NCBI GenBank assembly: GCA_013214025.1
Contig: JABSRN010000003.1
Location: 124,001 to 188,000 of the forward strand
From: Polyangiaceae bacterium
GTDB lineage: Bacteria; Myxococcota_A; Polyangia; Polyangiales; Polyangiaceae
DNA: 64,000 nt
Direction: 5' to 3'
A program made the position numbers and the translations under genes. This document shows, in pieces, positions 1-10,044 of the stretch; the stretch's first letter is position 1, and the number at the start of each line of letters is the position of its first letter. The notes under the pieces are model-generated. The model saw nothing but the letters and a program-made list of their open reading frames with translations, searched no databases and was not told the DNA's origin.

Positions 1-312
1 CACAATCCGAGTCAGTTGTCGGGGGGCCAGCAGCAGCGGGTCGCCATCGCGCGCGCCCTGGTGACAGAGTCGCCGGTGTTGTTGGCGGATGAGCCGACGG
101 GCAATCTCGATTCGCGCACCAGCCTCGAAGTGTTGGCGTTGTTGCAGACGCTGGTTGCCGATCAGGGTATTTCCCTCGTGTTGGTGACGCACGAAGACCA
201 AATTGCCAGATGTGCTTCCCGGATCTTGACGGTGAGCGACGGCCGAGTGCAGCGGGATGAACCCAACCCAGAGATACTGGACGCGGCAGAGCTCCGGGCG
301 GAGATGGGGTGA
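1..312 (+). CDS. ABC transporter ATP-binding subunit, MacB/LolD type (5' truncated)
   Basis: The frame is open from the window edge, so the Walker A part lies upstream and is missing. What remains has the ABC signature [15 protein letters not shown], the Walker B stretch [14 protein letters not shown] and the switch histidine in VLVTHED, the sequence style of MacB, LolD and FtsE ATPases. The stop overlaps the GTG start of the next gene by four bases, so the ATPase and the two following permeases form one translationally coupled operon. It should power an exporter that acts on periplasmic or envelope substrates. The substrate cannot be told from sequence. Confidence 0.93.
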   Translation, partial: HNPSQLSGGQQQRVAIARALVTESPVLLADEPTGNLDSRTSLEVLALLQTLVADQGISLVLVTHEDQIARCASRILTVSDGRVQRDEPNPEILDAAELRAEMG

Positions 313-1532
313 ACTCGCTGCTCACGGCACTACGCTTGGCGTTTCGGGCGATCACTCGTTCTGCTTTGCGTTCGGCACTGACGGCGTTGGGGATCCTCGT
401 CGGGGTGGCCTCCGTCGCGATCGTTGTGTCTTTGGGGCGGGCAGCCACCGAGCAGGTAGGTTCTCGGATCCAGAGTCTGGGCTCCAACGTGATCTACGTA
501 TTCAATCGGAGTGTCGCTAAGAGTGGGGCACGCGGTGCCGCGGGAACCGGCGGGGGACTCACTGAAGGGGACGCGCGCGCCATCGCGCGGGAAGTGCCCT
601 CGGTCTCTCAAGTCACTGTTTATTCCGACGTGGGCATGCAGGTGAGCAGTAGCTTCGAGAATACTCGGACCAAAGTCGTCGGTGCCGACGTCAATTATTT
701 CGATGTGCGGGGTTACACGATAAACGGCGGACGGAATTGGACGCCATCTGAGGAACTCACGCGGGCTAAGGTCTGTTTGATCGGGACGACCGCCGCTGGT
801 GCGCTGTTCGAGAATATGGATCCCATCGGTCAGACACTGCGTGTGGGCAAGCACCCGTACCGAGTGATCGGTACGCTCGCGTCGAAGGGGCAATCACCCT
901 TCGGAACGGATCAGGACGATCGCATTGTGATGCCCATCGGCTCCTTTCGTGCTCGAGTAGCGCCGTCTCCAGGCCGTCGAGTTGAGATGATCATGGCTTC
1001 CGCCCCGCCGGGTTCAGAATCTGCAGCTGTGCGCGACATGGAAGCCCTGATGTCTCAGCGTCATCACATCGCGGAGGGCGCGGAAGCGGATTTTAGAGTG
1101 CGGTCCCAGGCGGGTTTCCAAAAACGTCAGGCCGAGGTGTTGAATATTCTGAGCGTGTTGTTGCTCAGCGTTGCTGCCATCGCCCTCTTCGTCGGTGGCG
1201 TTGGCGTAATGAACATCATGTTGGTCAGCGTCACCGAACGAAAGCGTGAGATCGGCATCCGCATGGCCATCGGCGCTCGCGCATCCGACATCCGCGCCCA
1301 GTTTCTCGCCGAGGCCGCAGCCATTGCGCTATTCGGAGGCGTGCTCGGTCTCGCATTGGCGGGCGGGCTCACCTTTGCACTCAGCGCGGCGCTGGGCTGG
1401 GACCTTCAGCTCAGTCGGGACGCGATCCTGACGGGGCTAGCGACCAGTGTGGTGACGGGACTATTATTCGGCATCTGGCCGGCGGCCCGCGCCGCCTCGC
1501 TCGAACCCATCGAGGCCTTGCGCCATGAGTGA
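309..1532 (+). CDS. MacB-like ABC transporter permease (FtsX family)
   Basis: 407 residues with the MacB layout: a first membrane helix near residues 20-45, a periplasmic MacB-type core domain (about 50-270), then three helices in the last 130 residues. The conserved cytoplasmic-loop motif GGVGVMNIMLVSVTERKREIG and the C-terminal PAARAASLEPIEALRHE are typical of the family. The GTG start lies in the stop of the ATPase gene. The next gene is a paralogue of this one, so the exporter probably uses a heterodimer of two permeases instead of the MacB homodimer. Confidence 0.93.
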   Translation: MNSLLTALRLAFRAITRSALRSALTALGILVGVASVAIVVSLGRAATEQVGSRIQSLGSNVIYVFNRSVAKSGARGAAGTGGGLTEGDARAIAREVPSVSQVTVYSDVGMQVSSSFENTRTKVVGADVNYFDVRGYTINGGRNWTPSEELTRAKVCLIGTTAAGALFENMDPIGQTLRVGKHPYRVIGTLASKGQSPFGTDQDDRIVMPIGSFRARVAPSPGRRVEMIMASAPPGSESAAVRDMEALMSQRHHIAEGAEADFRVRSQAGFQKRQAEVLNILSVLLLSVAAIALFVGGVGVMNIMLVSVTERKREIGIRMAIGARASDIRAQFLAEAAAIALFGGVLGLALAGGLTFALSAALGWDLQLSRDAILTGLATSVVTGLLFGIWPAARAASLEPIEALRHE

Positions 1533-2805
1533 GCGGCCAGAGCCCACCGGTTGGCAGGCGCGCTCGCCCAATACTGGGTGGGTCAGCATTCTGCTCACTG
1601 CGGTGGGACTGGCTTTCGGGGCATTGCTGAAGCACCCTCTGCGTGCCTTCCTCACCGCCTTTGGTATTTTGGTAGGGGTGGCGGCGGTCACTGTGGTGGT
1701 CGCCCTAGCCGAGGGCGCGAAGCTGGCGATCGGCGCCAAGATCGATGCGATGGGCACCAATTCCCTGGTCGTGACCCCTCGGGACGTGAGTCGCAGCGGT
1801 GTCCGAGGCAGTGCCGCCCTGCCACCGCTAACCGTAAACGACGGCATCGCGCTGCAGAGGGAGTCGACTGCGATCGAGCGTGTCGCCCCGTTGTTAGAGA
1901 CCGGCGCTCAGGTTACGTTTTTCGAGGACAACGTCGCGACCGCCATCACCGGTACTACACCGGATTTTTTTAGCATTCGCGCTTGGACCCTGGAGTCCGG
2001 CCGATACTGGTCGGATGCGGAGGGAGCTCGCGGGGCGAAAGTTTGTGTGCTGGGAATCACGGTGGTGCGTGAGCTCTTCGGCTTTGCCGCGCCGGTGGGG
2101 GCCACGGTGCGTATCGGTCGCCACCCCTTCCGCGTGTTGGGAGTGCTGGAGGAGAAAGGCAACAGCCCCTTCGGTACGGATCTAGACGATACCGTGTTGA
2201 TCCCCATCCCGACCATGCGCGGCAAATTGGTGCGTACCCGACCGGGCCAAGTGCATCAACTCGCGGCTAGTGCGCCGAGCGCCGAGCTGGCCTCCCGTGC
2301 CAAGAAGGACATCATCGCTATTTTGAGGGATCGGCATGGTCTCAGGGAAGACGCGGAGAACGATTTTCGGATCCGCAGTCAGCAACAGTTCCGTGAGACC
2401 CAGGCAGGAATCATGGGCGTGCTCAGCATGCTCCTGTTGGCTATCGCTACCGTGAGTCTATTCGTCGGCGGCATCGGGGTGATGAACATCATGTTGGTGA
2501 GCGTCGCCGAGCGCACCCGAGAGATCGGCATTCGTATGTCCATTGGTGCTCGGGAGAGTCATATCTTGGCTCAGTTTTTGGTCGAGGCGATCACGCTGTC
2601 GGTCATGGGCGGGGCCTCAGGCGCATTGACCGCGGCAGTGGCCATTCAGTTTCTAGCTAAGAGTTTGGAGCTGCCGATGCGCTTGTCTCCGGAGGCGCTG
2701 TCGATCGCCATGGGGACCAGTGCGTTGATCGGACTGGTCTTCGGATTTTTTCCCGCCCGACGGGCCGCACGAATGGATCCTATCGAGGCCTTACGGAGCG
2801 ATTGA
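1525..2805 (+). CDS. MacB-like ABC transporter permease, second paralogue
   Basis: 426 residues, same order of elements as the preceding permease: N-terminal helix (about 22-50), periplasmic core, three C-terminal helices, motif GGIGVMNIMLVSVAERTREIG, ending in RAARMDPIEALRSD. It overlaps the preceding gene by eight bases. The sequence resembles its neighbour along the whole length, pointing to an old tandem duplication. About 100 bases separate it from the next gene, so it is likely the last gene of the exporter operon. Confidence 0.93.
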   Translation: MSERPEPTGWQARSPNTGWVSILLTAVGLAFGALLKHPLRAFLTAFGILVGVAAVTVVVALAEGAKLAIGAKIDAMGTNSLVVTPRDVSRSGVRGSAALPPLTVNDGIALQRESTAIERVAPLLETGAQVTFFEDNVATAITGTTPDFFSIRAWTLESGRYWSDAEGARGAKVCVLGITVVRELFGFAAPVGATVRIGRHPFRVLGVLEEKGNSPFGTDLDDTVLIPIPTMRGKLVRTRPGQVHQLAASAPSAELASRAKKDIIAILRDRHGLREDAENDFRIRSQQQFRETQAGIMGVLSMLLLAIATVSLFVGGIGVMNIMLVSVAERTREIGIRMSIGARESHILAQFLVEAITLSVMGGASGALTAAVAIQFLAKSLELPMRLSPEALSIAMGTSALIGLVFGFFPARRAARMDPIEALRSD

Positions 2806-2905
2806 GAACAGTCCCCGGGGGAACGAATATTAGCCATTGTTGGGCATTTGCTGGGGCATTGCCCTCATCTGGACGGCGCGAGTCACCCCGTGGTAGGCGG
2901 GACTG

Positions 2906-4330
2906 ATGGCTGACGATTTTGCGGCGATGATGGAATCCACGGGTCCGAGTGGCGGATCGAATAAAGCTCGCCCCCAGGTCGGCGACAGTGTGGAAGGGCG
3001 GGTCATCCAAATGTCTCGGGACAGTGTGTTCCTGGACATCGGTGCCAACGTTGACGCCCGTATCGACCGATTTGAGCTTGAGGATGGCGACGGCAATCTC
3101 AAGGTTGTAACCGGGGATCGCATCACCGCTCGCGTGGTCGCCGACGAAGAGGTCATGATCGTGCTCAGCACGGCGGTGGGCCGCGGACAGGTTGACGCTA
3201 CGAGCCTGCAGCGCGCGCTGGAATCCGGCGTGCCTATCGAGGGCTCCATCGCCAAGGCGGTGTCCGCCGGTCTCGAAGTGATGATCGGCAAGGTCCGAGG
3301 TTTCTGCCCGGCCTCCCATGTGGCGCTGGAACGTGTGAACGATCTCTCCATATGGGTCGGTGAAAACGCGATGTTCCGAGTCCTGGAAGTCAAGGATAAC
3401 GGCCGCTCGGTGATCGTGTCTCGTCGCGCCATCCTCGAGGAAGAGCAGAAGGAAAAGCAGGAAGAGCTGCTGAACGGCCTGGTCATTGGCGCTGATGTCG
3501 AAGGCACAGTGCACAGCATCCAGTCATTCGGCGCATTCATCGACATCGGTGGTGCTCTCGGCATGATTCACATCTCGGAACTGTCCCGTGGTCGAGTCGA
3601 GCGAGTAGATGATGTGCTTCAGATCGGTGACACAGTCACTGCACGGGTGCTCAACCTCGAAGCCAAGCAAAAGGGACTCAAGATCTCTTTGTCGCTGAAA
3701 GCTCTGGAGGCAGGAGGGGAAGCGTCAGCTCCCGCCCCTGTGCAAGATGAAGTGCTCACCGGCAAGGTCGTCAAGCACATCGGCGGCGGCTTATTCGTAT
3801 CCACCGTGAAGGGGGATGGATTCGTCCCCAACCGCGAACTCACGCTGCCTCACGGCGCGGATGCCCGGCGCACCTTTCCCGAAGGAAAAGAGATCGAAGT
3901 CGCCGTGCTCCGTCGCGACAACCGCTCGGGCAAGACGACGTTCAGTATGCGGGCCGTGAGCTCAGTGGAAGAGCGCAAGAACTTCGCAGAGTTTGCCAAG
4001 AAGACCGGCAAGAGCAAGAAGAAGAGCAAGAGCGGCTTCGGTAGCTTGGGCGATGTGATGCGGGCGAAGCTCGGCTTACCTGAGCCCCCCCCCGAGCCCG
4101 ATGAGCCCGATGAGGTGCCCGCGCCGCCACCGGTAAAGCGTGTTCAGTCCACGGAGAGCTTCGCGGATATCGCCGGTCCGAAGGCAGCCAAGGTGGTAGC
4201 AGCGAAGGCTCGCCCCATTGCGCGTGACCCTGAGGTTGAGGTCGTAGTCCCCAAGGGACCCCCGCCAGCAGGCGTCGTTCGCGGACGGCGCCGCGCCAAG
4301 CCGACCGAGCCGGAGCCGGACAAGGGCTGA
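2906..4330 (+). CDS. S1-domain RNA-binding protein (ribosomal protein S1-like)
   Basis: 474 residues. Four OB-fold S1 repeats can be followed: about residues 25-93, 105-185, 196-270 and 283-355. The third is the most canonical (GTVHSIQSFGAFIDI... MIHISELS). The tail (from about 370) is basic then proline/glutamate-rich. Ribosomal protein S1 usually has six repeats in such bacteria, so this is more likely an accessory S1-like protein that binds mRNA, but it could be a short S1. The ATG at 2906 lies six bases after TGGTAGGCG, a weak version of the extended -10 box seen before other starts here. Confidence 0.88.
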   Translation: MADDFAAMMESTGPSGGSNKARPQVGDSVEGRVIQMSRDSVFLDIGANVDARIDRFELEDGDGNLKVVTGDRITARVVADEEVMIVLSTAVGRGQVDATSLQRALESGVPIEGSIAKAVSAGLEVMIGKVRGFCPASHVALERVNDLSIWVGENAMFRVLEVKDNGRSVIVSRRAILEEEQKEKQEELLNGLVIGADVEGTVHSIQSFGAFIDIGGALGMIHISELSRGRVERVDDVLQIGDTVTARVLNLEAKQKGLKISLSLKALEAGGEASAPAPVQDEVLTGKVVKHIGGGLFVSTVKGDGFVPNRELTLPHGADARRTFPEGKEIEVAVLRRDNRSGKTTFSMRAVSSVEERKNFAEFAKKTGKSKKKSKSGFGSLGDVMRAKLGLPEPPPEPDEPDEVPAPPPVKRVQSTESFADIAGPKAAKVVAAKARPIARDPEVEVVVPKGPPPAGVVRGRRRAKPTEPEPDKG

Positions 4331-4373
4331 TCGTCCCTCGCTGTGACCATCGTAGCGACTGGGCCGCTCGGTC

Positions 4374-5645
4374 TCAGTCTACTTTTAGCGCCTGCTCGCA
4401 GTCGTGAATGAGATCTTCCGGGTGTTCGAGCCCGACGCTCATTCTGACCAAGCCTGCGGTGACGCCAAAGCTCTCAAGCTGCTCGGGCGGGACGTCCGAG
4501 TGCGTCATACAATAGGGTAACTGGACCAGACTCTCGGTACCACCGAGAGAGACCGCTAGGCGAGCGACCTCGAAGCGATTGAGGGCGGCCATGGCGGCTT
4601 TTTCGCCCCCATTGATCTCGAAGGCGATGAGCGCGCCGGGTCCGGTGCATTGTTTGTCGTAGATGGCGCGCTGGGGATCGCCCTTTTCGAGCAATCCTGG
4701 GTAGCACACCCTGTTCACCTGGGGGTGCGCCGCCAACATCTCCGCGACCTTCTGAGCGGTCTCGGCTTGTCGCCGCATGCGTACCGCCACTGTCTCCAAA
4801 GAGCGCAGTAGCAACCAGCCGCTAAATGGATTGGCCATGGTGCCAAGAATCGTACGCATGAGCATCAGCTCATCCATCACTTTCTTTTTCCCTGTCACGA
4901 CCCCAGCGATGAGATCGCTATGACCGCCAATGAACTTAGTCGCTGAGTAGATGACGAGATCGGCACCGTGTTTGGCAGGAGACTGGAAGATCGGTCCCAT
5001 GAATGTATTGTCCACGGCCGTGATGACTCGTCGATCGGCGCCGGCACTCAGCTCGTCGGCGAGAGCCGCGATGGACTCGATGTCGACCATGGTATTGGAG
5101 GGATTGGCGGGCGTTTCGAGGAACAGCATCCGTACCTTGTCTTTGCCAACCTTTGCGGCGGCTTCCCGCATGAGCTGGGCGGTGTTGTTGCCGCCGTGAA
5201 CCTGAATAGTGTGAATATCGAACTTCGGCAGAATGTGTTCGAACAAATAGTGCGTGCCGCCGTACACGGGCGCTGAGCACAGGATGTAGTCCCCGGGTTT
5301 GAGCAAGGTCAGGCTCAGCGTCGAGATGGCGGCCATGCCGGAGGCAAAGACGGATCCTGCGTCCGTGCCATCCCAAGCCGCTAGGCGCTCTTCGAAAATC
5401 TGCAGATTCGGGTTGTTGAGGCGGCTGTAAATCAGCCCGTCGATGTCTTTTTCCTCGCGCTCTTTCAGCCCATAGGCGAGCTCGAAGTAGTGCTTTCCCT
5501 CTTCCGCGGTTCGAAACTGAAACGTAGATGTGAGGAAGGCCGGTGGCTTGACCGCTCCCTCCGACCGAAACGGATCGTAACCAAGCCCGAGGGCCAGGGT
5601 TTCCGGATTGAAGGCGAATTGTGAGCAGCTATGTTTGCGGTCCAA
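4374..5645 (-). CDS. PLP-dependent trans-sulfuration enzyme (cystathionine gamma-synthase / methionine gamma-lyase family)
   Basis: 423 residues of the Cys/Met-metabolism PLP family, close to the usual 380-420. The Schiff-base lysine is K237 in SATKFIGGHSD; YSRLNNPN and the cofactor-binding GMAAI region near 100-110 fit the fold. Enzymes of this family swap or cleave C-S bonds in cysteine, homocysteine and methionine; sequence alone does not separate synthase from lyase. The start is a TTG preceded by a good ribosome site (gaggggg, spacing about eight). No sulfur-metabolism neighbour helps to fix the substrate. Confidence 0.9.
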   Translation of the reverse strand: MDRKHSCSQFAFNPETLALGLGYDPFRSEGAVKPPAFLTSTFQFRTAEEGKHYFELAYGLKEREEKDIDGLIYSRLNNPNLQIFEERLAAWDGTDAGSVFASGMAAISTLSLTLLKPGDYILCSAPVYGGTHYLFEHILPKFDIHTIQVHGGNNTAQLMREAAAKVGKDKVRMLFLETPANPSNTMVDIESIAALADELSAGADRRVITAVDNTFMGPIFQSPAKHGADLVIYSATKFIGGHSDLIAGVVTGKKKVMDELMLMRTILGTMANPFSGWLLLRSLETVAVRMRRQAETAQKVAEMLAAHPQVNRVCYPGLLEKGDPQRAIYDKQCTGPGALIAFEINGGEKAAMAALNRFEVARLAVSLGGTESLVQLPYCMTHSDVPPEQLESFGVTAGLVRMSVGLEHPEDLIHDCEQALKVD

Positions 5646-5884
5646 GGCGAGTCCCCCTCAATAAGGCTAGCGCCACAGCAGGAGTTAGCTAGTGAGGGCA
5701 AGCGCCGCGCGCGCGCAGGTCCTGATTGTGACGGGATCGGGTTCGGCGCTTCAGGTAGCCGCCAGCGTAGGCTCCCACATAGGCGTAGGGTGCCCGCTGG
5801 CGTGTTCCAGCGCTTGCGCATGTGGTGCCGATGCCGTACAGGTGCCGGCCTTGGCTCTAGCGTTGTGCGGAGCTAGCTCTGCGG

Positions 5885-5918
5885 GGCCGTTTCTTCGAGG
5901 CCGTTTCTTCGAGGCCGA
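5885..5918. repeat. 14-bp tandem duplication downstream of the uvrA remnant
   Basis: Two perfect copies of ggccgtttcttcga followed by a six-base partial copy. It lies just beyond the ancestral stop of the uvrA remnant and is one of several short perfect duplications in this window. Confidence 0.9.
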
Positions 5919-5933
5919 GGCCTTCTTCTTGAG

Positions 5934-8836
5934 CTACCGTTTGGTCTTGGCCCCGGCAGCACGCTTCTTTTCGTCTCCCAACAGCGGCGCTAGATGTTGC
6001 CCGGTGTACGAGCCCGGTGTGGCCAAGACACTCGGCGAGTGTGCCCTGGACGACCAACTGACCGCCCGCGGGGCCTCCGCCCGGACCGAGATCGATAATA
6101 TGATCGGCGCGTTTGATCACGTCCAGATGATGCTCGATGATGATCACAGTATTGTCGGTATCGAGCAAGTTCTCGAGCACGGCGAGCAGTTTTTTTACGT
6201 CTTCGAAGTGCAGACCGGTGGTGGGTTCATCGAGCACGTACACGGTGTGCCCCGTGGCGCGCTTGGCGAGCTCTCGCGCCAACTTGATTCGCTGGGCCTC
6301 CCATCCGGAGAGCGTGGGCGACGGTTGCCCCAGGTGCAGATAGTCGAGATCGGCTTTTTCGAGCAGCTGCAGAGCGGGGGCGACCTTGGGGTGTAGGGCG
6401 AACAGCTCCGCCGCTTCTTTCACCGTGAGATCGAGCACGTCGGCGATGCTTTTTTCCTTGAAGGTCACTTCGAGGGTCGCTTCGCTGAACCGTTTACCGT
6501 CGCACTCTTAGCAGCGAACGTACACATCCGCCAAGAAGTGCATCAAGATCTTCTTGACGCCATCGCCTTCGCGTCCAGCGCAGCGATCGCCCTTGACGTT
6601 GAAGGAGAAGCGCTCCGGACCGTAACCTCGCAATCGGGCCTCGGGTAAATCAGCGAAGAACTTACGAATGTGATCGAATACTTTGATGTATGTGACCGGG
6701 TTGCTTCGGGGCGTTCTGCCGATGGGGCGCTGATCGATGTTGATGATCCGATCGATGTGTTGCACTCCGAGCAAGGCTTCATAGTTCGTCGGCGTGTTCC
6801 CGCCGTCGCTTGACCCGGTGTGAAAGTCCAAGGCTGGGCAAAGCAGGTCGTTGACCAGAGTGGACTTGCCCGCCCCGGATACTCCGGTCACCGCTGTCAG
6901 TGCCCCCAGTGGAAAGTAGACGTTGAGTTTCTCGAGGTTGTTCTGTTCCGCACCCTTGAGCACGAGTCGATGCTGGTGAGCGCGTGGGCTCAATTGAGCC
7001 GGGATATGCTGCCGCCCGCTCAAGTAGGCTCCCGTGAGCGACTTCCGGCTCTTTTCGAGGGCCACTGGAGGGCCACTGAAGACGACGTGCCTGCCCTGAA
7101 CTCCAGCGCCCGGGCCAAAGTCGATCACATGAGCGGCGGCACGGATAGTGTCCTCGTCGTGCTCGACCACTACCACGGTGTTGCCGACGTCACGCATCTG
7201 CATCAGGGTGCTGATCAGTCGCTGGTTGTCCCGTTGGTGCAATCCGATGGAGGGTTCATCGAGCACGTAGGTAACGCCGCTCAATTCGGAGCCAACTTAG
7301 CTGGCGAGACGGATTCGTTGGGATTCACCGCCGGAAAGCGTCGCCCCCGGGCGGTCGAGAGAAATGTATTCGAGGCCCACAGCGTTGAGGAAGCCGAGGC
7401 GAATGCTAATCTCCTTGAGAATTTTCGTTTCAATAATTCCGTCGCTGCCGGACAAGTGAGAACTTCTTGAACCCGTCGCAGGCCTCGCTGACGGTCATCT
7501 GACAGACGTCGACCAGTGATTTTGTCGCGACGGTGACCGCTCTGCTCTCCTCGCGGAGGCGGCTCCCATTGCAGTGAGGGCAGTGGGTATTGCCCATGAA
7601 TTGGGCGTGCCAGCGCTTCGCTCGTTCGCTCTTGGTTTGACCGAAGCGCCGCATCAAGCGCGGAAGCAGACCTTCCCAAGTGACGTGGAAGCTGCCCTTG
7701 CCGGTCTTGCCTGTCCACTTGACGCGATAACGTTTACCACCGGTACCGTGCAGCAGTTGCTTTTGGCTCTTGCGGCTTAGCTTGTTGTAGGGCGTGTTGG
7801 GATTGATCTTCAGATGCCCGATGATCTGTCCACGAAAACCATGAGCCCATCCGATTTTTTTCGTAACGCCGGGTTCCCAGGGGGCGATCGCACCCATCGT
7901 CGATGCTCAGGCTGCGATCGGGGATGAGTAAGGCCGGATCAATGGCGACACATGTGCCCAGGCCGTGACACTCCGGGCACATGCCTTGGGGACTATTGAA
8001 AGAGAAGCCCTGGGGCGTGAGCTCAGGGAAGGAGAGATCACAATGGGAGCAGCCGAAGGCTTGGCTGAAGGTTCGCGAATCTTGCACCCGGCTCCGGCGG
8101 TTCTCGGCGGGGACCGCAGACATCGTCCCTTTGCCTAAGGTCAGCGCCTGTTCGACAGATTCCGTAAGCCTGCCACGGGTGGTCTTGCCCACGGTGATTC
8201 GATCGATGACCGCTTGGACTGTGTGTTTACGATGCTTGTCGAGGGCTTCGAGATCGTCGATTCGAGTGACCTACGCAATTGATGCGTAGGCGAACAATGC
8301 CGCTCTCTCGCATGCGCATCAGTAGATCGCGGTGCTCGCCCTTGCAGTTCACCAGCAAGGGCGCGAGCAGCAGTAGGCTTTGCCCCTTGGTGCCCCTTGG
8401 TGCCCCGCCGGATGACGCCAGAGATTTGTTGAGCGGACTGGAGCTCGACCGAGCGAGAGCGCTGAGGACAATGCTGTTTGCCGATGCGGGCGTAGAGGAC
8501 CCGTAACTAGTCGAAGATCTCGGTGATGGTGCCGGCGGTCGAGCGCGGGTTGGTCCCCGATGTTTTTTGTTCGATTGAGATGGTGGGGCTCAGCCCACGG
8601 ATACTGTCGTAACGGGGCTTGTCCATCTGACCGACAAACTGCCGTGCATAGGCGGACAGCGATTCCACGTAGCGACGTTGCCCCGCAGCGTAGAGAGTGT
8701 CGAAGGCCAGCCACGATTTGCCGGATCCAGAGACAGCGGTGAACACCACCAGTTTCTTCTTGGGGATCTTGACGCTGATGTCGGCGAGATTGTGTTCGCG
8801 CGCTCCCCGGATCCAGATGTGATCGAGTTCGGTCAC
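5934..8836 (-). pseudogene. uvrA: uvrA remnant (excinuclease ABC subunit A), multiply disrupted
   Basis: Read end to end on the minus strand this is a full-length UvrA (about 960 codons): first Walker [12 protein letters not shown], signature [14 protein letters not shown] with its last residue now a stop, YVLDEPSIGLHQRD, second Walker A GVSGAGKSTLVND, second signature [16 protein letters not shown] and [15 protein letters not shown]. It is broken by three nonsense codons (TAG 8507-8509; TAA 7297-7299; TAA 6508-6510), a 10-bp tandem duplication at 8381-8400, and single-base frameshifts near 8270, 7895, 7455 and 6030. The reading frame picks up exactly on the other side of each lesion, and the ancestral stop is at 5934-5936. 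Decay looks recent because motifs are nearly intact. The cell presumably has another uvrA. Sequencing error is possible but would have to be confined to this gene. Confidence 0.93.
8381..8400. repeat. 10-bp tandem duplication causing a frameshift in uvrA remnant
   Basis: tgccccttgg occurs twice in a row and is followed by tgcccc. Removing one copy restores a UvrA-like frame reading KGQSLLLLAPLL, so the duplication itself is one of the inactivating events. Confidence 0.88.
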
Positions 8837-8857
8837 GAGCTTTTTGGATGTGTTCGC

Positions 8858-9850
8858 TTACTTAGGTGGTGCGGCGGGACGGGCGCCGGGGACGGCTCCG
8901 CGCGGCTGCCCGCGATGCCCGGGCAGCTTCGGGAGCGGCGGTGGTAATATTTTTGTCAGTTCGACTTCGAAGACGAGGCCTTCGGTCGCCGGAGGTCGCC
9001 CGGGCGTGCTGAGCACCTTGGGGGATGCCCAGATGCGCGCCTTTTCTCCGAGGCTCATCGCTAGGACGGCGTCGCGCAAAGCGGGGATCAGATTTTTGGC
9101 TGGCAGGGTCAACGGTTTCCCCATCAGCCGAGAGGACTCGACGACTTTGCCCTTGTCGGTCCAGCCGGTGAACTCGAGGACCACCACATTGGCAGGTTGA
9201 GCGCGGGTTTTGCCGTCGCCTGGTGCAAGACTGATCCAAGCGAGACCGCTCTCGGTCGTTTTTGCGTTAGCTGGTGGTGAGGTGAGGTTCTCTGGCACCG
9301 GAGGCAAGGGCGGTGCGGGCATGATTTCCAGCAGCTCCACGTCGAAGACGAGCTCGCCGGCAGGGGCGCCGGGCGGAGGTGTCCCGCCGTAGGCCAGGGC
9401 GCTGGGGATCCAGAATCGTCGCTCTTCACCCAATGTCATCAGGGGAATGCCCTCGCTCCACCCAGGGATCACTCGGTCCAGGCGAAATGAGGCGGGCTGT
9501 TGGCGAACTCGTGAGCTGTCGAACATCTGGCCCGCAGTTGTCCACCCGGTGTAGTGAACCACCACCTGATCGTGCAGGGTCGGATGTTCTTTTGAGCGGC
9601 CCGCCTTGAGCCGCTTCGATTTCAGCCCGGAGGCAGTGACTTCGGCATCTGCGGGCGCTTTGGCTACGTCGGCGGGCGCTGGAATCGGCTTCGGTGCTTC
9701 CTGAAGTGAGGCGGAGCTCGCGCTCGCAACGGGAGAGCCGGAGCTGCTTGTTGCAGCGGTGGGCGCGTCCTTCTTGGGGGCTGTTTTACAGGCGCAGAGG
9801 CTGCTGGCGGCGAGTAGGATAGCGATAGGAGCGGCGTCGAGGGGCTTCAT
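8858..9850 (-). CDS. lipoprotein with two FKBP-type peptidyl-prolyl isomerase domains
   Basis: 330 residues. A signal peptide ends in the lipobox-like LCAC (Cys 21), followed by an Ala/Ser/Pro linker. The first FKBP domain (about 85-170) is canonical: VVVHYTGWTTAGQMFDSS, VIPGWSEGIPLMTLGEERRFWIP, AYGG and VFDVELLEI. The second (about 195-305) keeps the outline but lacks the conserved YTGxL...FDSS wording and the AYG loop, so it is probably structural or substrate-binding. Expected role is periplasmic or outer-membrane protein folding. It is transcribed alone; a gene of opposite orientation starts 195 bases upstream. Confidence 0.9.
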   Translation of the reverse strand: MKPLDAAPIAILLAASSLCACKTAPKKDAPTAATSSSGSPVASASSASLQEAPKPIPAPADVAKAPADAEVTASGLKSKRLKAGRSKEHPTLHDQVVVHYTGWTTAGQMFDSSRVRQQPASFRLDRVIPGWSEGIPLMTLGEERRFWIPSALAYGGTPPPGAPAGELVFDVELLEIMPAPPLPPVPENLTSPPANAKTTESGLAWISLAPGDGKTRAQPANVVVLEFTGWTDKGKVVESSRLMGKPLTLPAKNLIPALRDAVLAMSLGEKARIWASPKVLSTPGRPPATEGLVFEVELTKILPPPLPKLPGHRGQPRGAVPGARPAAPPK

Positions 9851-10044
9851 GGCTCGGAGTTTGCGTTAGTCCCCGGCAAAGTGCACTCCGAATCCGCAGT
9901 TTTTGCGGCTTCCGAGCGGTCGGCTGCTGAGCATGTTCCTCGGCTACGATTTGGGCACGGCAGCCGATGCGGCGCGGTCGGACACCATGTATAGATAGGC
10001 TCCTGGCAGCTATCGCTGTCCTTAGAATTTTCCGGAGAGTTCGC

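Noticed and set aside
330-893. Long open frames opposite the ABC permease and other high-GC genes
   Set aside because: They mirror codon positions of the real genes, have no promoter or ribosome site, and their translations are arginine/proline-rich without motifs.
5934-8836. Stop-codon readthrough or programmed frameshifting in uvrA
   Set aside because: There are eight unrelated lesions including a 10-bp duplication, and UvrA is never known to be decoded this way; decay is simpler.
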